Position numbers and translations under genes: made by a program. This document shows, in pieces, positions 1 through 8,724 of a DNA stretch of 64,000 bases (positions are counted from its first letter, which is position 1; every line of letters starts with the position of its first letter). Below the pieces are notes generated by a model. The model was not told the DNA's origin. It was given only the letters and a program-made list of their open reading frames with translations, and searched no databases. The stretch comes from Micrococcales bacterium 31B (GTDB taxonomy: Bacteria > Actinomycetota > Actinomycetes > Actinomycetales > Dermabacteraceae): the NCBI GenBank assembly GCA_022803075.1, contig JAFFTF010000003.1:133939-197938 (forward strand). The letters run 5' to 3'.

Positions 1-159
1 CCTCGACAGCGCGCATCGCCGTTTGCTCCATCCTAAGCGGTCGTAGCCCGCCGGGAGAGTCGAGCGCGGGGCCCGGCTCCACGAAAAAATCACAATCGCA
101 GGCACGTGCGAGGGTCCCGCCGCGGCAGCGGACGGCCGGCGCGTCGACCCCTGACATGA
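1..159. other. Left edge, no supported gene
   Basis: No convincing coding region is seen. An ATG on the minus strand at 31 could be the first codon of a gene running off the window (about 10 codons visible, beginning M-E-Q-T-A-M-R), but there is no well-spaced ribosome binding site before it. In related genomes a gene such as glmM often follows rpsI, which is only a hint. Confidence 0.3.
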
Positions 160-197
160 CAACGCGGGGCCCGTCCACCTGGACGAGCCCCGCGTTG
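160..197 (-). terminator. Hairpin terminator after rpsI
   Basis: An 11-bp perfect inverted repeat (160-170 with 187-197) is extended by an inner CGTCC/GGACG pairing around a 4-nt loop. It lies 35 bp past the rpsI stop codon on the minus strand. It lacks a T-run, as is common for actinobacterial hairpin terminators. Confidence 0.7.
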
Positions 198-232
198 CAG
201 ATCGGCGCGTGATCGCGACCGAATCTGAGGTT

Positions 233-730
233 TTAGCGCTTGCTGAACTGCGAAGCCTTGCGAGCCTTCTTGAGGCCGGCCTTCTTGCGCTCGATGACGC
301 GAGCGTCGCGGGTCAGGAACCCGGCCTTCTTGAGCACCGCGCGGTTGTTGTCGCGATCGATCTCGTTGAGGGCACGCGAGATGCCGAGGCGCAGGGCACC
401 GGCCTGACCCGAAATGCCACCACCGCTGATCAAGGCGATGACGTCAAAGCGGCCTTCGATGTCGAGCACCTTGAAGGGATCATTCACGAGCTGCTGGTGC
501 ACCTTGTTGGGGAAGTACACGTCCAAGGCCCGTCCGTTGATCTTCCACTCACCGCTGCCGGGGATGAGGCGGACGCGAGCGACGGCCTCCTTGCGGCGAC
601 CCGTGCCGGCGCCGGGGGCGGTCAGCGACTGGCCACGGCTTTCCTTGGCCACGGTCTCGGTGGTGTAGCTTTCGGGGGCTTCTTCTTCGACGTCGAACTC
701 AACGTCTTCTGCAATAGTGGCGTCTACCAC
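233..730 (-). CDS. rpsI: 30S ribosomal protein S9
   Basis: S9 sits in the head of the 30S subunit, and its C-terminal tail reaches the P-site tRNA. The 165-residue product has a normal S9 core from about residue 38 ([12 protein letters not shown]) to the invariant basic end KASQFSKR. The N-terminal 35 residues are an acidic, low-conservation extension usual in actinobacteria. The start is GTG at 730, preceded by GAGGAGA at good spacing. It lies 38 nt downstream of rplM, so the two genes form the standard L13-S9 operon. A hairpin terminator follows. Confidence 0.97.
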   Translation of the reverse strand: MVDATIAEDVEFDVEEEAPESYTTETVAKESRGQSLTAPGAGTGRRKEAVARVRLIPGSGEWKINGRALDVYFPNKVHQQLVNDPFKVLDIEGRFDVIALISGGGISGQAGALRLGISRALNEIDRDNNRAVLKKAGFLTRDARVIERKKAGLKKARKASQFSKR

Positions 731-768
731 GGTTCTCCTCGAGTTTTATTCTTGGTCTGGCCGTGGAA

Positions 769-1212
769 TTACTGCGCGACCTGGGTGATTTCAAACGGTA
801 CGGGCTGCTGCGCCGCGTGGGGGTGCTCGGAACCCGCGTACACCTTGAGTTTGGTGAGCTGGTTGCGGCCCAGCGTGTTCTTCGGCAGCATGCCACGGAT
901 CGCCTTCTCGACGGCGCGCTCGGGCTTGGTGTCGAGCAATTCGCCGTAAGGGATGGCGCGCAGGCCACCGGGGTAGCCCGAGTGACGGTAGGCCATCTTG
1001 GTCTCGCGCTTGTTGCCGGACAGGGCAACCTTTTCGGCGTTGATGATGATGACGAAGTCACCGGTGTCTACGTGAGGCGCAAAGATGGGCTTGTGCTTGC
1101 CACGCAGCAGGTTCGCTGCCTGCACTGCAAGACGACCCAGCACAACGTCGGTAGCGTCAATGACGAACCACTTGCGCTCAACGGCGTTGGGCTTCGGGGT
1201 GAACGTACGCAC
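769..1212 (-). CDS. rplM: 50S ribosomal protein L13
   Basis: L13 is an early-assembling 50S protein that binds 23S rRNA. The core is clear: [15 protein letters not shown] near the start, then [12 protein letters not shown], and the MLPKN segment. I chose GTG at 1212 (147 residues, starting with RTFTPKP as in relatives) because AAGGG lies 7 nt before it. An in-frame ATG at 1227 would add five residues but has no ribosome binding site and would place this AAGGG inside the coding sequence. The gene is first in an rplM-rpsI operon transcribed leftward. Confidence 0.95.
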   Translation of the reverse strand: MRTFTPKPNAVERKWFVIDATDVVLGRLAVQAANLLRGKHKPIFAPHVDTGDFVIIINAEKVALSGNKRETKMAYRHSGYPGGLRAIPYGELLDTKPERAVEKAIRGMLPKNTLGRNQLTKLKVYAGSEHPHAAQQPVPFEITQVAQ

Positions 1213-1644
1213 AGTCGTACCCTTCATTCGATCTGAGTGCCGAGGCGCTATGCGCCCAGGCGGTTAACTTCTGGTCTTGTAAGTTGCGTGTGGCCCATAT
1301 TCGGTTCATCTTCAAGCGATACCCGTACATGGAGCCTTTTGCCCCGTTCAATGAACCGCTATCGAAGTTTGATACTCGACGTAAGCCCGAGTGCCGCGAA
1401 TCCGCAGCCACCGGCTGTCATCCCGCGTGCTACACCGACTCGGAACGGGACCTCGGGCAGGAAGCCCGATATCGCAACGCTCCCAGGGCGCGACGCAGTA
1501 CACACAACGACTAACAACTTTACCCGGAGGGTGCGCCCGGGTCAAAGCCGCGAACAGGGATTACGCCGGCGAACGGTGTGTGATCAGACACGCAGCCGCC
1601 GCCGCGCCGGTCGCCGCGGCCCCACAGGGCAGGGGCCCGCTCGG
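1213..1644 (-). promoter_or_regulatory. rplM leader/promoter region, about 430 bp without a gene
   Basis: This gap between truA and rplM should hold the truA terminator and the rplM-rpsI promoter. Weak hairpin potential is present just past truA (GGCCCC at 1618-1623 with GGGGCC at 1632-1637). On the minus strand several TTGAA-type hexamers lie upstream of rplM, but none has a convincing -10 at the right distance, so no promoter position is claimed. Open frames here on either strand do not look like known proteins. Confidence 0.4.
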
Positions 1645-2685
1645 CTACCGGGCCGACCGGCGTCCCCCAACCTCATGGCCGCCGCCCTCGAGGTCCCTGC
1701 GGCGACGCGTGACCAGACCGCGGGCCTCCCACTCGTCCTCGGGAGGGTAGGCGATTTCGACGAGAGTGAGGCCGCGTGCGGCGATCACGGCCGTGGCGCG
1801 CGAGCGGTCCAGCGACTCGAGGGTTTCGGCAAACCACGCACCACTCTTGCGGCCCTCGCCGACCGCAATCAACCCCCCGATCAGCGAACGCACCATGTTG
1901 TGGCAGAACGCGTCGGCCCGCACGCGCGCAGCGATAATGCCGTCGCGCGGGTCACGCTCGAACGAGAGGTCCAGTAGCGTGCGCAGCGTCGTCGAGTGCT
2001 CGCGCGGTCGGCAGAACGCGGCGAAATCATGCAATCCCAACGCGAAGTGGGCGGCCTCGTTCATCGCGGCCACGTCGAGCGCGTGCCGATGCCACAGCGT
2101 GTCGAACCGCCGCGCGGGAACCCGCGAATGCAGCGAGTCGCTGATGCGATATTCGTAGCGGCGCCAGGTGGCGGCGAAGCGCGCATCAAAGTCAGCACTC
2201 ACGGGAGTCGCCGCCCGTACCACGATGTCATCGGCGAGCACCCCGCCGAGGCGGGTCACGAGCGCCTCGTGGGGCGCCCGCCCGCTGCGACCCGCGACCT
2301 GCTCCCACAGTGCGGCGGGGCAATCGAGATGCACCACTTGACCCGTGGCGTGCACTCCCGCGTCGGTGCGACCCGCAACCGTAACCGCGAGCCGGGAAGG
2401 GCTGCGCAGCACGCGCTGCAGTCCCTCCTCGAGGTCTTGTTGCACCGAGCGTAGCCCGGGCTGTCGCGCCCACCCGCAAAACTCGGTACCGTCGTACGCC
2501 AGGTCGAGGCGGACGCGCTGCACCGACGTCTCGGCCTCGCCTCCGTTGGGGTTGGGGGCGGGGGGTGTCGCATCTCGCGCCGGGCACAAGGGGTCTTCAG
2601 GGCGAGGGTCTTCAGGGCGAGGGTCTTCAGGGCGAGGGGTTTCAGGGCGAGGGGTTTCGGGGCGAGGGGTTTCGGGGCTGAGCAC
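1645..2685 (-). CDS. truA: tRNA pseudouridine(38-40) synthase TruA
   Basis: TruA converts uridines 38-40 of the tRNA anticodon arm to pseudouridine. The family core starts at about residue 57 (VRLDLAYDGTEFCGWARQPG) and contains the catalytic aspartate in GRTDAGVHATGQ (about residue 107). The product is 346 residues, long for TruA (about 250-290), because of a low-complexity N-terminus made of six five-residue ETPRP/EDPRP repeats and a basic C-terminal tail. The true start may lie after the repeats, for example at a valine codon just before the core. In many actinobacteria truA directly follows rplQ; here about 20 kb separates them. Confidence 0.93.
   Translation of the reverse strand: MLSPETPRPETPRPETPRPEDPRPEDPRPEDPLCPARDATPPAPNPNGGEAETSVQRVRLDLAYDGTEFCGWARQPGLRSVQQDLEEGLQRVLRSPSRLAVTVAGRTDAGVHATGQVVHLDCPAALWEQVAGRSGRAPHEALVTRLGGVLADDIVVRAATPVSADFDARFAATWRRYEYRISDSLHSRVPARRFDTLWHRHALDVAAMNEAAHFALGLHDFAAFCRPREHSTTLRTLLDLSFERDPRDGIIAARVRADAFCHNMVRSLIGGLIAVGEGRKSGAWFAETLESLDRSRATAVIAARGLTLVEIAYPPEDEWEARGLVTRRRRDLEGGGHEVGGRRSAR
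2591..2680. repeat. Six tandem 15-bp repeats at the truA 5' end
   Basis: Six consecutive 15-bp units occupy 2591-2680: three copies of GGGTCTTCAGGGCGA, then three GGGG-TTTC variants. They stay in frame with truA and would encode three EDPRP and three ETPRP pentapeptides. The array is likely to vary in copy number. Confidence 0.9.
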
Positions 2686-2798
2686 GCGACTATTTTGTCA
2701 CCGCGTGGGACGCACTTCGCTCGTCAAGCCTGTTCGCTACGAAGATTAATTAGCTCGTTCCACTTGCCAGGCCCGCGCCGCCGTGGTTCCGTTGAGTT

Positions 2799-3053
2799 AT
2801 GTCGATCTTTGAGCAAATTTTCAATCCCAATGCCGCGCGTGCGCGCGAGTTTTTGGAGACTGAAAAGCAGCTCCCGGCACCCACGCCGACCCCGGGGAAG
2901 GGCCCGCTCGACCTTGACGGCGGCGGCGTCGTGAAGATTGGCGACACGGGAGACATCACCCACGAGAGTCAGGCCCCGGCCACCACCGCAGGCAAGACCA
3001 CCATCACGATTCGCTCCGCCAAGCCCGCCCCGCAGCGCCCCGCCGAGTCGTAA
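2799..3053 (+). CDS. Small conserved actinobacterial protein, function unknown
   Basis: This 84-residue protein begins MSIFEQIFNPNAARAREFLE, then a proline-rich linker, then GPLDLDGGGVVKIG, and ends in a flexible Ala/Pro/Thr segment. The layout (short amphipathic start with a F-x-P motif, followed by PLDLDGG) resembles small actinobacterial proteins of unknown function, possibly the DUF6191 group; I am not certain of that number. No signal peptide or membrane segment is visible. It is divergent from truA and is followed by a small hairpin. No function is assigned. Confidence 0.7.
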   Translation: MSIFEQIFNPNAARAREFLETEKQLPAPTPTPGKGPLDLDGGGVVKIGDTGDITHESQAPATTAGKTTITIRSAKPAPQRPAES

Positions 3054-3059
3054 TTTGCC

Positions 3060-3086
3060 AAGTTCCCCACCTCTGCTCGGGAACTT
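3060..3086 (+). terminator. Small hairpin after the 84-residue gene
   Basis: AAGTTCCC (3060-3067) and GGGAACTT (3079-3086) form a perfect 8-bp stem 6 bp after the stop codon. There is no T-run, so terminator function is inferred from position only. Confidence 0.45.
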
Positions 3087-3260
3087 CTCCGCGCCTTCGC
3101 TCGTTTCATGGAACGACACATGCCCTTCACTCTGAGTTTCGCATCATGCCTGAGAGTGCTACGGTGCACGAATGCCACTTTGCCGCCCACACGGACCAGC
3201 GTGGCTCCAGGTGACCCGACGTCGTAGCAGGAGCACGACAGAGCGTCTGCGAGGAACACT

Positions 3261-4172
3261 TTGAATACGTTAGCGAGCACCACCCACGGGTCGACCTCGC
3301 GGCCGCCCCGGGCCGCGACCTCAGCACGCCCCGTCGACGCTGGGGCCAAGACCGGCAATTCCCATCTGCACGACACCGCCTTCGAATCGCTGCAGTGCCT
3401 CGAGCGCTACCAGGACGAGGTGCCCCGCGCGCTCGCCTCGGTCGAACTGATCGGCCCCTTCACGCTGTTTGTGAACGAGAGCGGTGAGTGGCCGTTCTAC
3501 GCGCGCCCGTCGCAGGGCGCGCGCGACTTCGCGGTCGAAGACGCGCTCGAGGTACTCGAACGCCAAGAGAGACTCGACGTGCCGCAGACCTTCGAGTGGG
3601 TCAAAGAAATCACGCCCGAACTCGCTCCGGTTCTCGAATCAGCCGGCCTGGTCATCGATGAGTTCCCCATCCTGCGTCGCCTCACGGGCGGCCAGATCAA
3701 CGCTTCTGAACCCCACGGCATCGAGATTCGCGTAGTCAAGCCCCACGACAACCTCGCCAAAATCGGCGTGGTAGCGGCGGCCGCGTTTGGCTATGCCGGA
3801 GCCTTCACCTTTGATGTGGACGCGTTTCTGGCCGAGTCCCAGCGCGGTACCGCTGGCATGAGCCGGCAAATTATGGAGCACCTGGTCACGCTCGTCGCGG
3901 CCTACGACGGCGACACCCCCGTGGCCGTCGCCGCCGCGAACCCGCGGGGCGATCTCGCCGAACTCATCGGGGTCGCCACCCTTCCCGCGTACCGCCGCCG
4001 CGGGCTTGGATTGGCCGTCACCGCCGAGCTCACCCGAGAACTGGGCCGACGGGGCGTCCACGAGATCTTCGTGAACGCCCAGGAGCCCGACGCGGCCACC
4101 CTGTATCAAGCCATCGGGTTCACCGAGATTGGCACGGCGTGCATCGCCGAGTGGCCCCTCGACGACGACTAA
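3261..4172 (+). CDS. GNAT-family N-acetyltransferase
   Basis: A probable acetyl-CoA-dependent N-acetyltransferase of 303 residues. The C-terminal half has the GNAT fold signature: the beta4 strand and acetyl-CoA binding loop ELIGVATLPAYRRRGLG (Q/RxxGxG/A-like motif RRRGLG, about residues 234-250), then the AATLYQAIGFTEIG motif near the end. The N-terminal half (about 40-150) is less conserved and probably forms a second, degenerate GNAT-like lobe. The start is TTG at 3261 with GAGGAA 4 nt before it; there is no good ATG early in the frame. It lies just upstream of purD, but a promoter between them suggests separate transcription. The substrate is unknown. Confidence 0.85.
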   Translation: MNTLASTTHGSTSRPPRAATSARPVDAGAKTGNSHLHDTAFESLQCLERYQDEVPRALASVELIGPFTLFVNESGEWPFYARPSQGARDFAVEDALEVLERQERLDVPQTFEWVKEITPELAPVLESAGLVIDEFPILRRLTGGQINASEPHGIEIRVVKPHDNLAKIGVVAAAAFGYAGAFTFDVDAFLAESQRGTAGMSRQIMEHLVTLVAAYDGDTPVAVAAANPRGDLAELIGVATLPAYRRRGLGLAVTAELTRELGRRGVHEIFVNAQEPDAATLYQAIGFTEIGTACIAEWPLDDD

Positions 4173-4220
4173 GGGTTTCTGCCAAAGTGAAACGCCCACG
4201 CGCCTAGGCCCGGCATTGCC

Positions 4221-4232
4221 TAGGCTTAGAGC
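4221..4232 (+). promoter_or_regulatory. Probable leaderless promoter of purD
   Basis: A -10 type box TAGGCT (4221-4226) ends 6 nt before the GTG start of purD, so transcription would begin at or next to the start codon. No Shine-Dalgarno motif is present. Two copies of the self-complementary octamer GCCTAGGC (4202-4209 and 4218-4225) flank or overlap the box and could bind a regulator. The -35 is not recognisable. Confidence 0.5.
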
Positions 4233-5543
4233 GTGAAGATACTCGTGATTGGAACCGGCGCGCGCGAGCACGCCCTCGTTCGCTCCCTCGCCCAAGACCC
4301 CGCCGTCACCGCCCTGCATGCCGCGCCGGGTAACCCCGGCATCGGCCAACTCGCTACGCTGCACCCGCTCGACATTCTTGACGGACGCGCGGCGGCCGCG
4401 TTGGCGCGTGAGGTGGCGGCCGACCTCGTGGTGATCGGGCCCGAGGCCCCCTTGGTCGCGGGCGTCGGAGACGCAGTGCGCGAGGCAGGTATTGACGTGT
4501 TCGGCCCCTCCGGGGCCGCCGCGATGCTGGAGGGCTCGAAGTCCTTCGCCAAAGAGGTGATGGAGGCGGCGGGGGTGCCCACCGCCCGAGCGTTCACGTG
4601 CACCACCCGCGAGCACATCGAGTCGGCCCTTGACGAGTTCGGCGCCCCCTATGTGGTGAAGGCTGACGGCCTCGCGGCGGGTAAGGGTGTCGTCGTCACC
4701 GCCGACCGCGCCGAAGCGCTGGCCCACGGCGAGGCCTGCGTGTCCGTGCCGGGCTCCGCCGTGGTGATCGAGGAGTACCTCGACGGCCCCGAGGTGTCGC
4801 TGTTTTGCATCTGTGACGGCACCACGGTGGTGCCGCTCGAACCGGCACAGGATTTCAAGCGCGCGCTTGACGGAGACCAGGGCCCCAATACTGGCGGAAT
4901 GGGCGCATACTCACCCCTCCCCTGGGCCGACCCCAACCTCACGGCCCAGGTGATCGCCTCCGTCGCCGAGCCGACGATCGCAGAAATGGCCAAGCGCGGC
5001 ACGCCGTTCGTTGGCGTGCTGTACTGCGGTCTGGCCCTGACCAGCCAGGGCATGCGCGTGGTGGAGTTCAATGCGCGGTTCGGAGACCCCGAGACGCAGG
5101 TCGTGCTCGCACGGCTCGAAACGCCCCTCGCAGGAGTCCTGCAGGCGGCCGCGCGGGGCACCCTCGCCGCGCTACCGCCACTCACCTGGTCGAGCGACGC
5201 GGCCGTCACGGTCGTGCTCGCCTCCGCGGGGTATCCAGCCACGTCGCGCTCGGGTGACCCCATCACCGGCATCGAGGACGCCGAGGTGGACGGCGCCGCC
5301 GTTTTGCACGCTGGCACCGCCCTCGTGGACGGCACGCTCGTCTCGAACGGTGGCCGAGTGCTGTCGATCGTTGGCACGGGTACGGACCTCCGCGATGCCC
5401 GCGTGGCGGCCTATCGTGCGCTTGACGTCATCGAGATGACGGGCGGCCAGAGCCGTAGCGACATCGCCGCCAAGGCGTCGCGGGGCGCGACCGCCACCTC
5501 GGCGATTCCCGTGGTGCCGAACCCCTCCGTGAAGGACGCCTAA
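4233..5543 (+). CDS. purD: Phosphoribosylamine-glycine ligase (GAR synthetase)
   Basis: PurD catalyses the second step of de novo purine synthesis, joining glycine to 5-phosphoribosylamine with ATP. The 436-residue length is normal. Visible features are the N-terminal domain MKILVIGTGAREHALV, the ATP-grasp region (KADGLAAGKGVVV at about 150, then EEYLDGPEVS), the metal and substrate loop QDFKRALDGDQGPNTGGMGAYSP split as QDFKRALDGD and GPNTGGMG, and the N-terminal-lobe partner EFNARFGDPETQ near 290. Start GTG at 4233, probably leaderless. purC follows after 1 nt, so the two are co-transcribed. Confidence 0.97.
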   Translation: MKILVIGTGAREHALVRSLAQDPAVTALHAAPGNPGIGQLATLHPLDILDGRAAAALAREVAADLVVIGPEAPLVAGVGDAVREAGIDVFGPSGAAAMLEGSKSFAKEVMEAAGVPTARAFTCTTREHIESALDEFGAPYVVKADGLAAGKGVVVTADRAEALAHGEACVSVPGSAVVIEEYLDGPEVSLFCICDGTTVVPLEPAQDFKRALDGDQGPNTGGMGAYSPLPWADPNLTAQVIASVAEPTIAEMAKRGTPFVGVLYCGLALTSQGMRVVEFNARFGDPETQVVLARLETPLAGVLQAAARGTLAALPPLTWSSDAAVTVVLASAGYPATSRSGDPITGIEDAEVDGAAVLHAGTALVDGTLVSNGGRVLSIVGTGTDLRDARVAAYRALDVIEMTGGQSRSDIAAKASRGATATSAIPVVPNPSVKDA

Positions 5544-5544
5544 G

Positions 5545-6444
5545 ATGGTCGGTCTTCACACTGAAACCCTTGACCTGCCCGGGTGGACCCACGTCTATTC
5601 GGGCAAGGTGCGCGACCTGTACCGCCCCGCCGACCCGGGCACGACCGACCGACTGCTGGTCGTGGCGTCCAATCGCCTGTCGTCTTTCGATGTCATGCTG
5701 GGCACCGAGATTCCCGACAAGGGCGCGATTTTGACCCAGCTCTCGCTGTGGTGGTTTGAGCAGCTTGCCGACCTGGTGCCCCACCACGTGATTGCCGACG
5801 CGGAGGTGCCGACGGCCGTCGCGGGTCGCGCGACCGTGTGTCGTTCGCTCGACATGTACCCTCTTGAATGCATCGCACGCGGGTACCTCACGGGCTCGGG
5901 CCTGAAGGACTACCTGGCCACGGGCGCGGTCTGCGGAATCACGCTGCCCGCGGGCCTGGCCGACGGTTCACGCCTGCCGCAGGCGATCTTCACGCCGTCC
6001 GCCAAGGCGGCTGTGGGTGATCACGACGAGAACGTCACCTTTGAGGCTGCCGAGCGCGCGACGACGCCAGCCATCGCGGCCGAATTGCGCGACCTCACCC
6101 TGCGTCTTTTCACGCGGGCGGAAGACCTCGCGCGCGAGCGCGGGATCATCCTGGCCGATACCAAGTTCGAGTTCGGCAACGACCCCGCCACGGGCGCAAC
6201 GACGCTCGGGGACGAAGTGCTCACCCCAGACTCCTCACGGTTTTGGGACGCCGCGACCTGGCAGCCGGGTTCGACACAGGCGTCGTTCGATAAGCAGTTC
6301 GTGCGCGACTGGATTCTCTCGACGGGCTGGACGGCCGCTTCGGGCGAAGCGCCTCCCCCACTGCCCGAGCAGATCGTGGAGCGCACGCGAGGGCGCTACC
6401 TCGAGGCGTTTCGTCGGCTCACGGGCCGCGAGTTTTCCGCCTAG
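5545..6444 (+). CDS. purC: SAICAR synthetase (phosphoribosylaminoimidazole-succinocarboxamide synthase)
   Basis: PurC ligates aspartate to CAIR using ATP in de novo purine synthesis. The 299-residue product is the longer class found in actinobacteria and eukaryote-like PurC. Motifs seen are YSGKVRDLY (ATP loop), ASNRLSSFDVMLGTEIPDKG, the ECIARGYLTGSG substrate segment, and ILADTKFEFG plus the DEVLTPDSSRFW region that binds metal and substrate. The ATG start is 1 nt after the purD stop, indicating translational coupling. It converges on the hydrolase gene, with only 17 bp between stops. Confidence 0.97.
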   Translation: MVGLHTETLDLPGWTHVYSGKVRDLYRPADPGTTDRLLVVASNRLSSFDVMLGTEIPDKGAILTQLSLWWFEQLADLVPHHVIADAEVPTAVAGRATVCRSLDMYPLECIARGYLTGSGLKDYLATGAVCGITLPAGLADGSRLPQAIFTPSAKAAVGDHDENVTFEAAERATTPAIAAELRDLTLRLFTRAEDLARERGIILADTKFEFGNDPATGATTLGDEVLTPDSSRFWDAATWQPGSTQASFDKQFVRDWILSTGWTAASGEAPPPLPEQIVERTRGRYLEAFRRLTGREFSA

Positions 6445-6461
6445 TCTCACCGCGCAATGGG

Positions 6462-7118
6462 TCAGATTTCGATGATCTTCGATTCGGGCCAGTCGGTGAG
6501 CACACTACCCTCGGGCAGCAAGCCCGTGAGCAGGCGCACGGCGATGGCCCGGCCGGGCGGGGAGGCCACGGCATCGTGGACGGGGATGGCCTGGCGCGGC
6601 GCCACCGCCACGAGGGCATCAATCATGGCGCCGACGCTGGTCCAGGGTGCCGTGATGGCAAAGGCCAGGGCGTCGATCTCGTGGAACTCGGGGCACGGCT
6701 CTTGCGAGTCACCCGTGACTCCGAGCCGCTTCTCTCCGGGCGAGGTGATGACGAAACCGGTGTTCTGCACGCGGGGTATCGACGGGTGAATCACCTCGTG
6801 CAGGCCGCCCACCCCCGTCACCGTGACGTCACCGACCTCGACGATGTCGCCGGGTCGCACGTCGCGGCACTCGATGCCCTCGGCACGTAGGATCTCGGCG
6901 GCCTGAGGCTCCGCGTAGAGGGGGATCCCGGGATTCCCCTGGTGCAGAGCGCGGAGCGTAGCCGGGTCCGCGTGGTCGGCGTGCTGGTGAGTAACGAAGA
7001 TGGCATGCGCTCCGGTGATGGCGCCGGCCTGCGGTGAGAAGTTGCCCGGGTCGATGATGAGTCGAGTCGTACCGATGTCCACGGTGAAGCAGGCGTGACC
7101 GTAATGCTGCAGTTTCAT
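6462..7118 (-). CDS. Metallo-beta-lactamase-fold metal-dependent hydrolase
   Basis: A 218-residue cytoplasmic protein of the UlaG/YtnP-like branch of the metallo-beta-lactamase superfamily. It begins MKLQHYGHACFTV and carries the zinc-site signature THQHADHAD (HxHxDH, about residues 49-56), a later GVTGDSQEP aspartate, and a final histidine in IPVHDAVAS. I placed the start at ATG 7118 because relatives begin at MKLxHxGHA; a longer frame to 7259 lacks similarity. The substrate is unknown. It lies downstream of the substrate-binding lipoprotein gene on the same strand (175-bp gap), so co-transcription is possible. Confidence 0.88.
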   Translation of the reverse strand: MKLQHYGHACFTVDIGTTRLIIDPGNFSPQAGAITGAHAIFVTHQHADHADPATLRALHQGNPGIPLYAEPQAAEILRAEGIECRDVRPGDIVEVGDVTVTGVGGLHEVIHPSIPRVQNTGFVITSPGEKRLGVTGDSQEPCPEFHEIDALAFAITAPWTSVGAMIDALVAVAPRQAIPVHDAVASPPGRAIAVRLLTGLLPEGSVLTDWPESKIIEI

Positions 7119-7293
7119 CCCACCATCCAACCACGCGCTCACGGGAAAACGCGCATAATCTCCGAGGCGCCGCGTAGGCGCGTTTTCGGGCCGGACGCTC
7201 CCGGGGCCCGCTGGCACCACCGCACCACGCGGTGTCCGAATTCGCAGGCCAGGCGCCACCTCCGGGCACGCTGTGGGCCGCGATCCGGATTCT

Positions 7294-8625
7294 TTAGGGT
7301 GAGGATTTCATGACGTAATTGGCGGCCTGTTCCGCGTCCGCGAGCGCCTTGGCCGTGTCGACACTGCCCTCGAAAACGCGATTCAGATTGGGCTTTGCCG
7401 CGCGCAGTGCGTCGTTGAAGTGAGCGCCGCCGGGGGCCGCAATGAGGCCCTTGTTGCTGCGGTCCATGAACAGCGGCGAGACGTTGATGTGCTTCGACTC
7501 CCAGTAGCGAAAGTAGACGTACTGGGCCGACCGGACCGCGGGCAGCAGCGAGCCGTCCTCGGCGAGGGGCACCTGGCCCTCGCGAGAGCCCAGCCACTCG
7601 ATCGCAAGGTTGACCGCTTCGGCGTGTTCGGAGGCGGCATTGCCTGCCGCAGCCACGCCATTGGCCGTAGAAATCGGCCCCGCGGGCCCGGACGGCAGGT
7701 GCACGAGGCCCCATTCGAAGGTGGCGCTTCGATAGATCTCGGCGAGGTTGTAACTGCCCGACTGGAACAGCGCGAGTCGGCCGTCCAAGAATAATTGCTT
7801 GGTGTAATTGGGGTCCTCGTTCGTCTGCGCTGCGGGCGGAGCCACGTGGAACGTGTTGATGAGCCGCGAGACGTAGTTGAAGGCGGCGACGGTCTTCGGC
7901 TCGGTCAGCGTGAACGTGCGCCCCGTCATGAAGGTACCGCCGTTGGACCCGATGAACGGCAGGATGATGGCCTGCAAATCTTGGCTCGCACTGAAGCCGT
8001 AGTGGGCCACCTTAGTGGGGTCGAAGCGCGGATTGTCGGCCGTGAACCCCGCCTCGTCCCGGGTGAGTTTTTGGGCGATGGCCACGAGGCTGTCGGGTTC
8101 TCCGGTCACCGGTGACCATCTCATGATGTCGATGTCGGAGACCTTGATGCCGGCCTGGTCGAGGAGCGCCTTGTTGTAGTAGATCGCCGTGCCGCCGTCG
8201 ACGGTTTGCGGCACGGCCCAGAGAATATTGCCGAGCACGAACTGAGAGACCACGTCACTGTCCCAGGTTTTGCGGGCGCCCGCGCCGAGGATGTCGTCGA
8301 CGCTGACGAGGCGACCTTCACTCGCGAGCTCACGGTAGGAGGCGTTGTTTAGCCAGAACAGGTCGGGCGCCGCTCCACTCGCCATGTCGGTGCGCAGTTG
8401 CGAGAAGTAGGTGGTCCACGGTTCGTATTCGATGCGCACCTTGATGTCGGGGTGCGCTGCCGTGAACTCCGCGAAGGACCGCTGATAGGCGACATTCGCA
8501 GTGGGGTCCCAGGTTCTAAACACCAGCGTCACGGGCTCGCGGCTGGTTCGCACTAGGCCGCAGCCCGCGAGCGAACACAGCATGATGAGGAGGGCGAGAA
8601 TCCCGCGCACCCGTCCTAAATGCAT
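7294..8625 (-). CDS. ABC transporter substrate-binding lipoprotein (family 1, sugar type)
   Basis: An extracellular solute-binding protein of 443 residues, lipid-anchored outside the membrane. The ATG at 8625 has AGAGG 9 nt upstream and gives a clean lipoprotein signal: M-HLGRVR, a hydrophobic stretch, then the lipobox LAGC with cysteine near residue 22. The mature protein shows family-1 motifs (VTLVFRTWDPT, the EYEPWTTYFSQLRTDMASG and PDLFWLN segments, AVPQTVDGGTAIYYNKALL). Such proteins usually bind sugars or sugar derivatives. No permease genes flank it, so it is an orphan in this window; permeases must be elsewhere if it is functional. It is divergent from purS. Confidence 0.92.
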   Translation of the reverse strand: MHLGRVRGILALLIMLCSLAGCGLVRTSREPVTLVFRTWDPTANVAYQRSFAEFTAAHPDIKVRIEYEPWTTYFSQLRTDMASGAAPDLFWLNNASYRELASEGRLVSVDDILGAGARKTWDSDVVSQFVLGNILWAVPQTVDGGTAIYYNKALLDQAGIKVSDIDIMRWSPVTGEPDSLVAIAQKLTRDEAGFTADNPRFDPTKVAHYGFSASQDLQAIILPFIGSNGGTFMTGRTFTLTEPKTVAAFNYVSRLINTFHVAPPAAQTNEDPNYTKQLFLDGRLALFQSGSYNLAEIYRSATFEWGLVHLPSGPAGPISTANGVAAAGNAASEHAEAVNLAIEWLGSREGQVPLAEDGSLLPAVRSAQYVYFRYWESKHINVSPLFMDRSNKGLIAAPGGAHFNDALRAAKPNLNRVFEGSVDTAKALADAEQAANYVMKSSP

Positions 8626-8653
8626 GCCGTACCGCCTCTTCACGTCTGATGAA

Positions 8654-8674
8654 CGGCCGCGCTGAGCGCGGCCG
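8654..8674. promoter_or_regulatory. Perfect 9-bp inverted repeat in the binding-protein leader
   Basis: CGGCCGCGC (8654-8662) and GCGCGGCCG (8666-8674) with a TGA spacer form a perfect palindrome 28 bp upstream of the lipoprotein start codon, within its predicted 5' leader. It may be an operator or an RNA hairpin. Confidence 0.45.
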
Positions 8675-8724
8675 CTTGATAGCGAGAATAGACCCGCCAG
8701 GCCGCCGGGGGCGCGCGATATTGC

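Noticed and set aside
1..31. Start of a possible minus-strand gene at the left edge
   Set aside because: Only about ten codons are visible and there is no ribosome binding site at normal spacing.
1237..1977. 246-codon plus-strand frame
   Set aside because: It overlaps truA in antisense and extends into the rplM leader; it has no recognisable protein.
2591..2680. CRISPR-like repeat array
   Set aside because: The units are contiguous 15-bp repeats without spacers and are in frame with truA.
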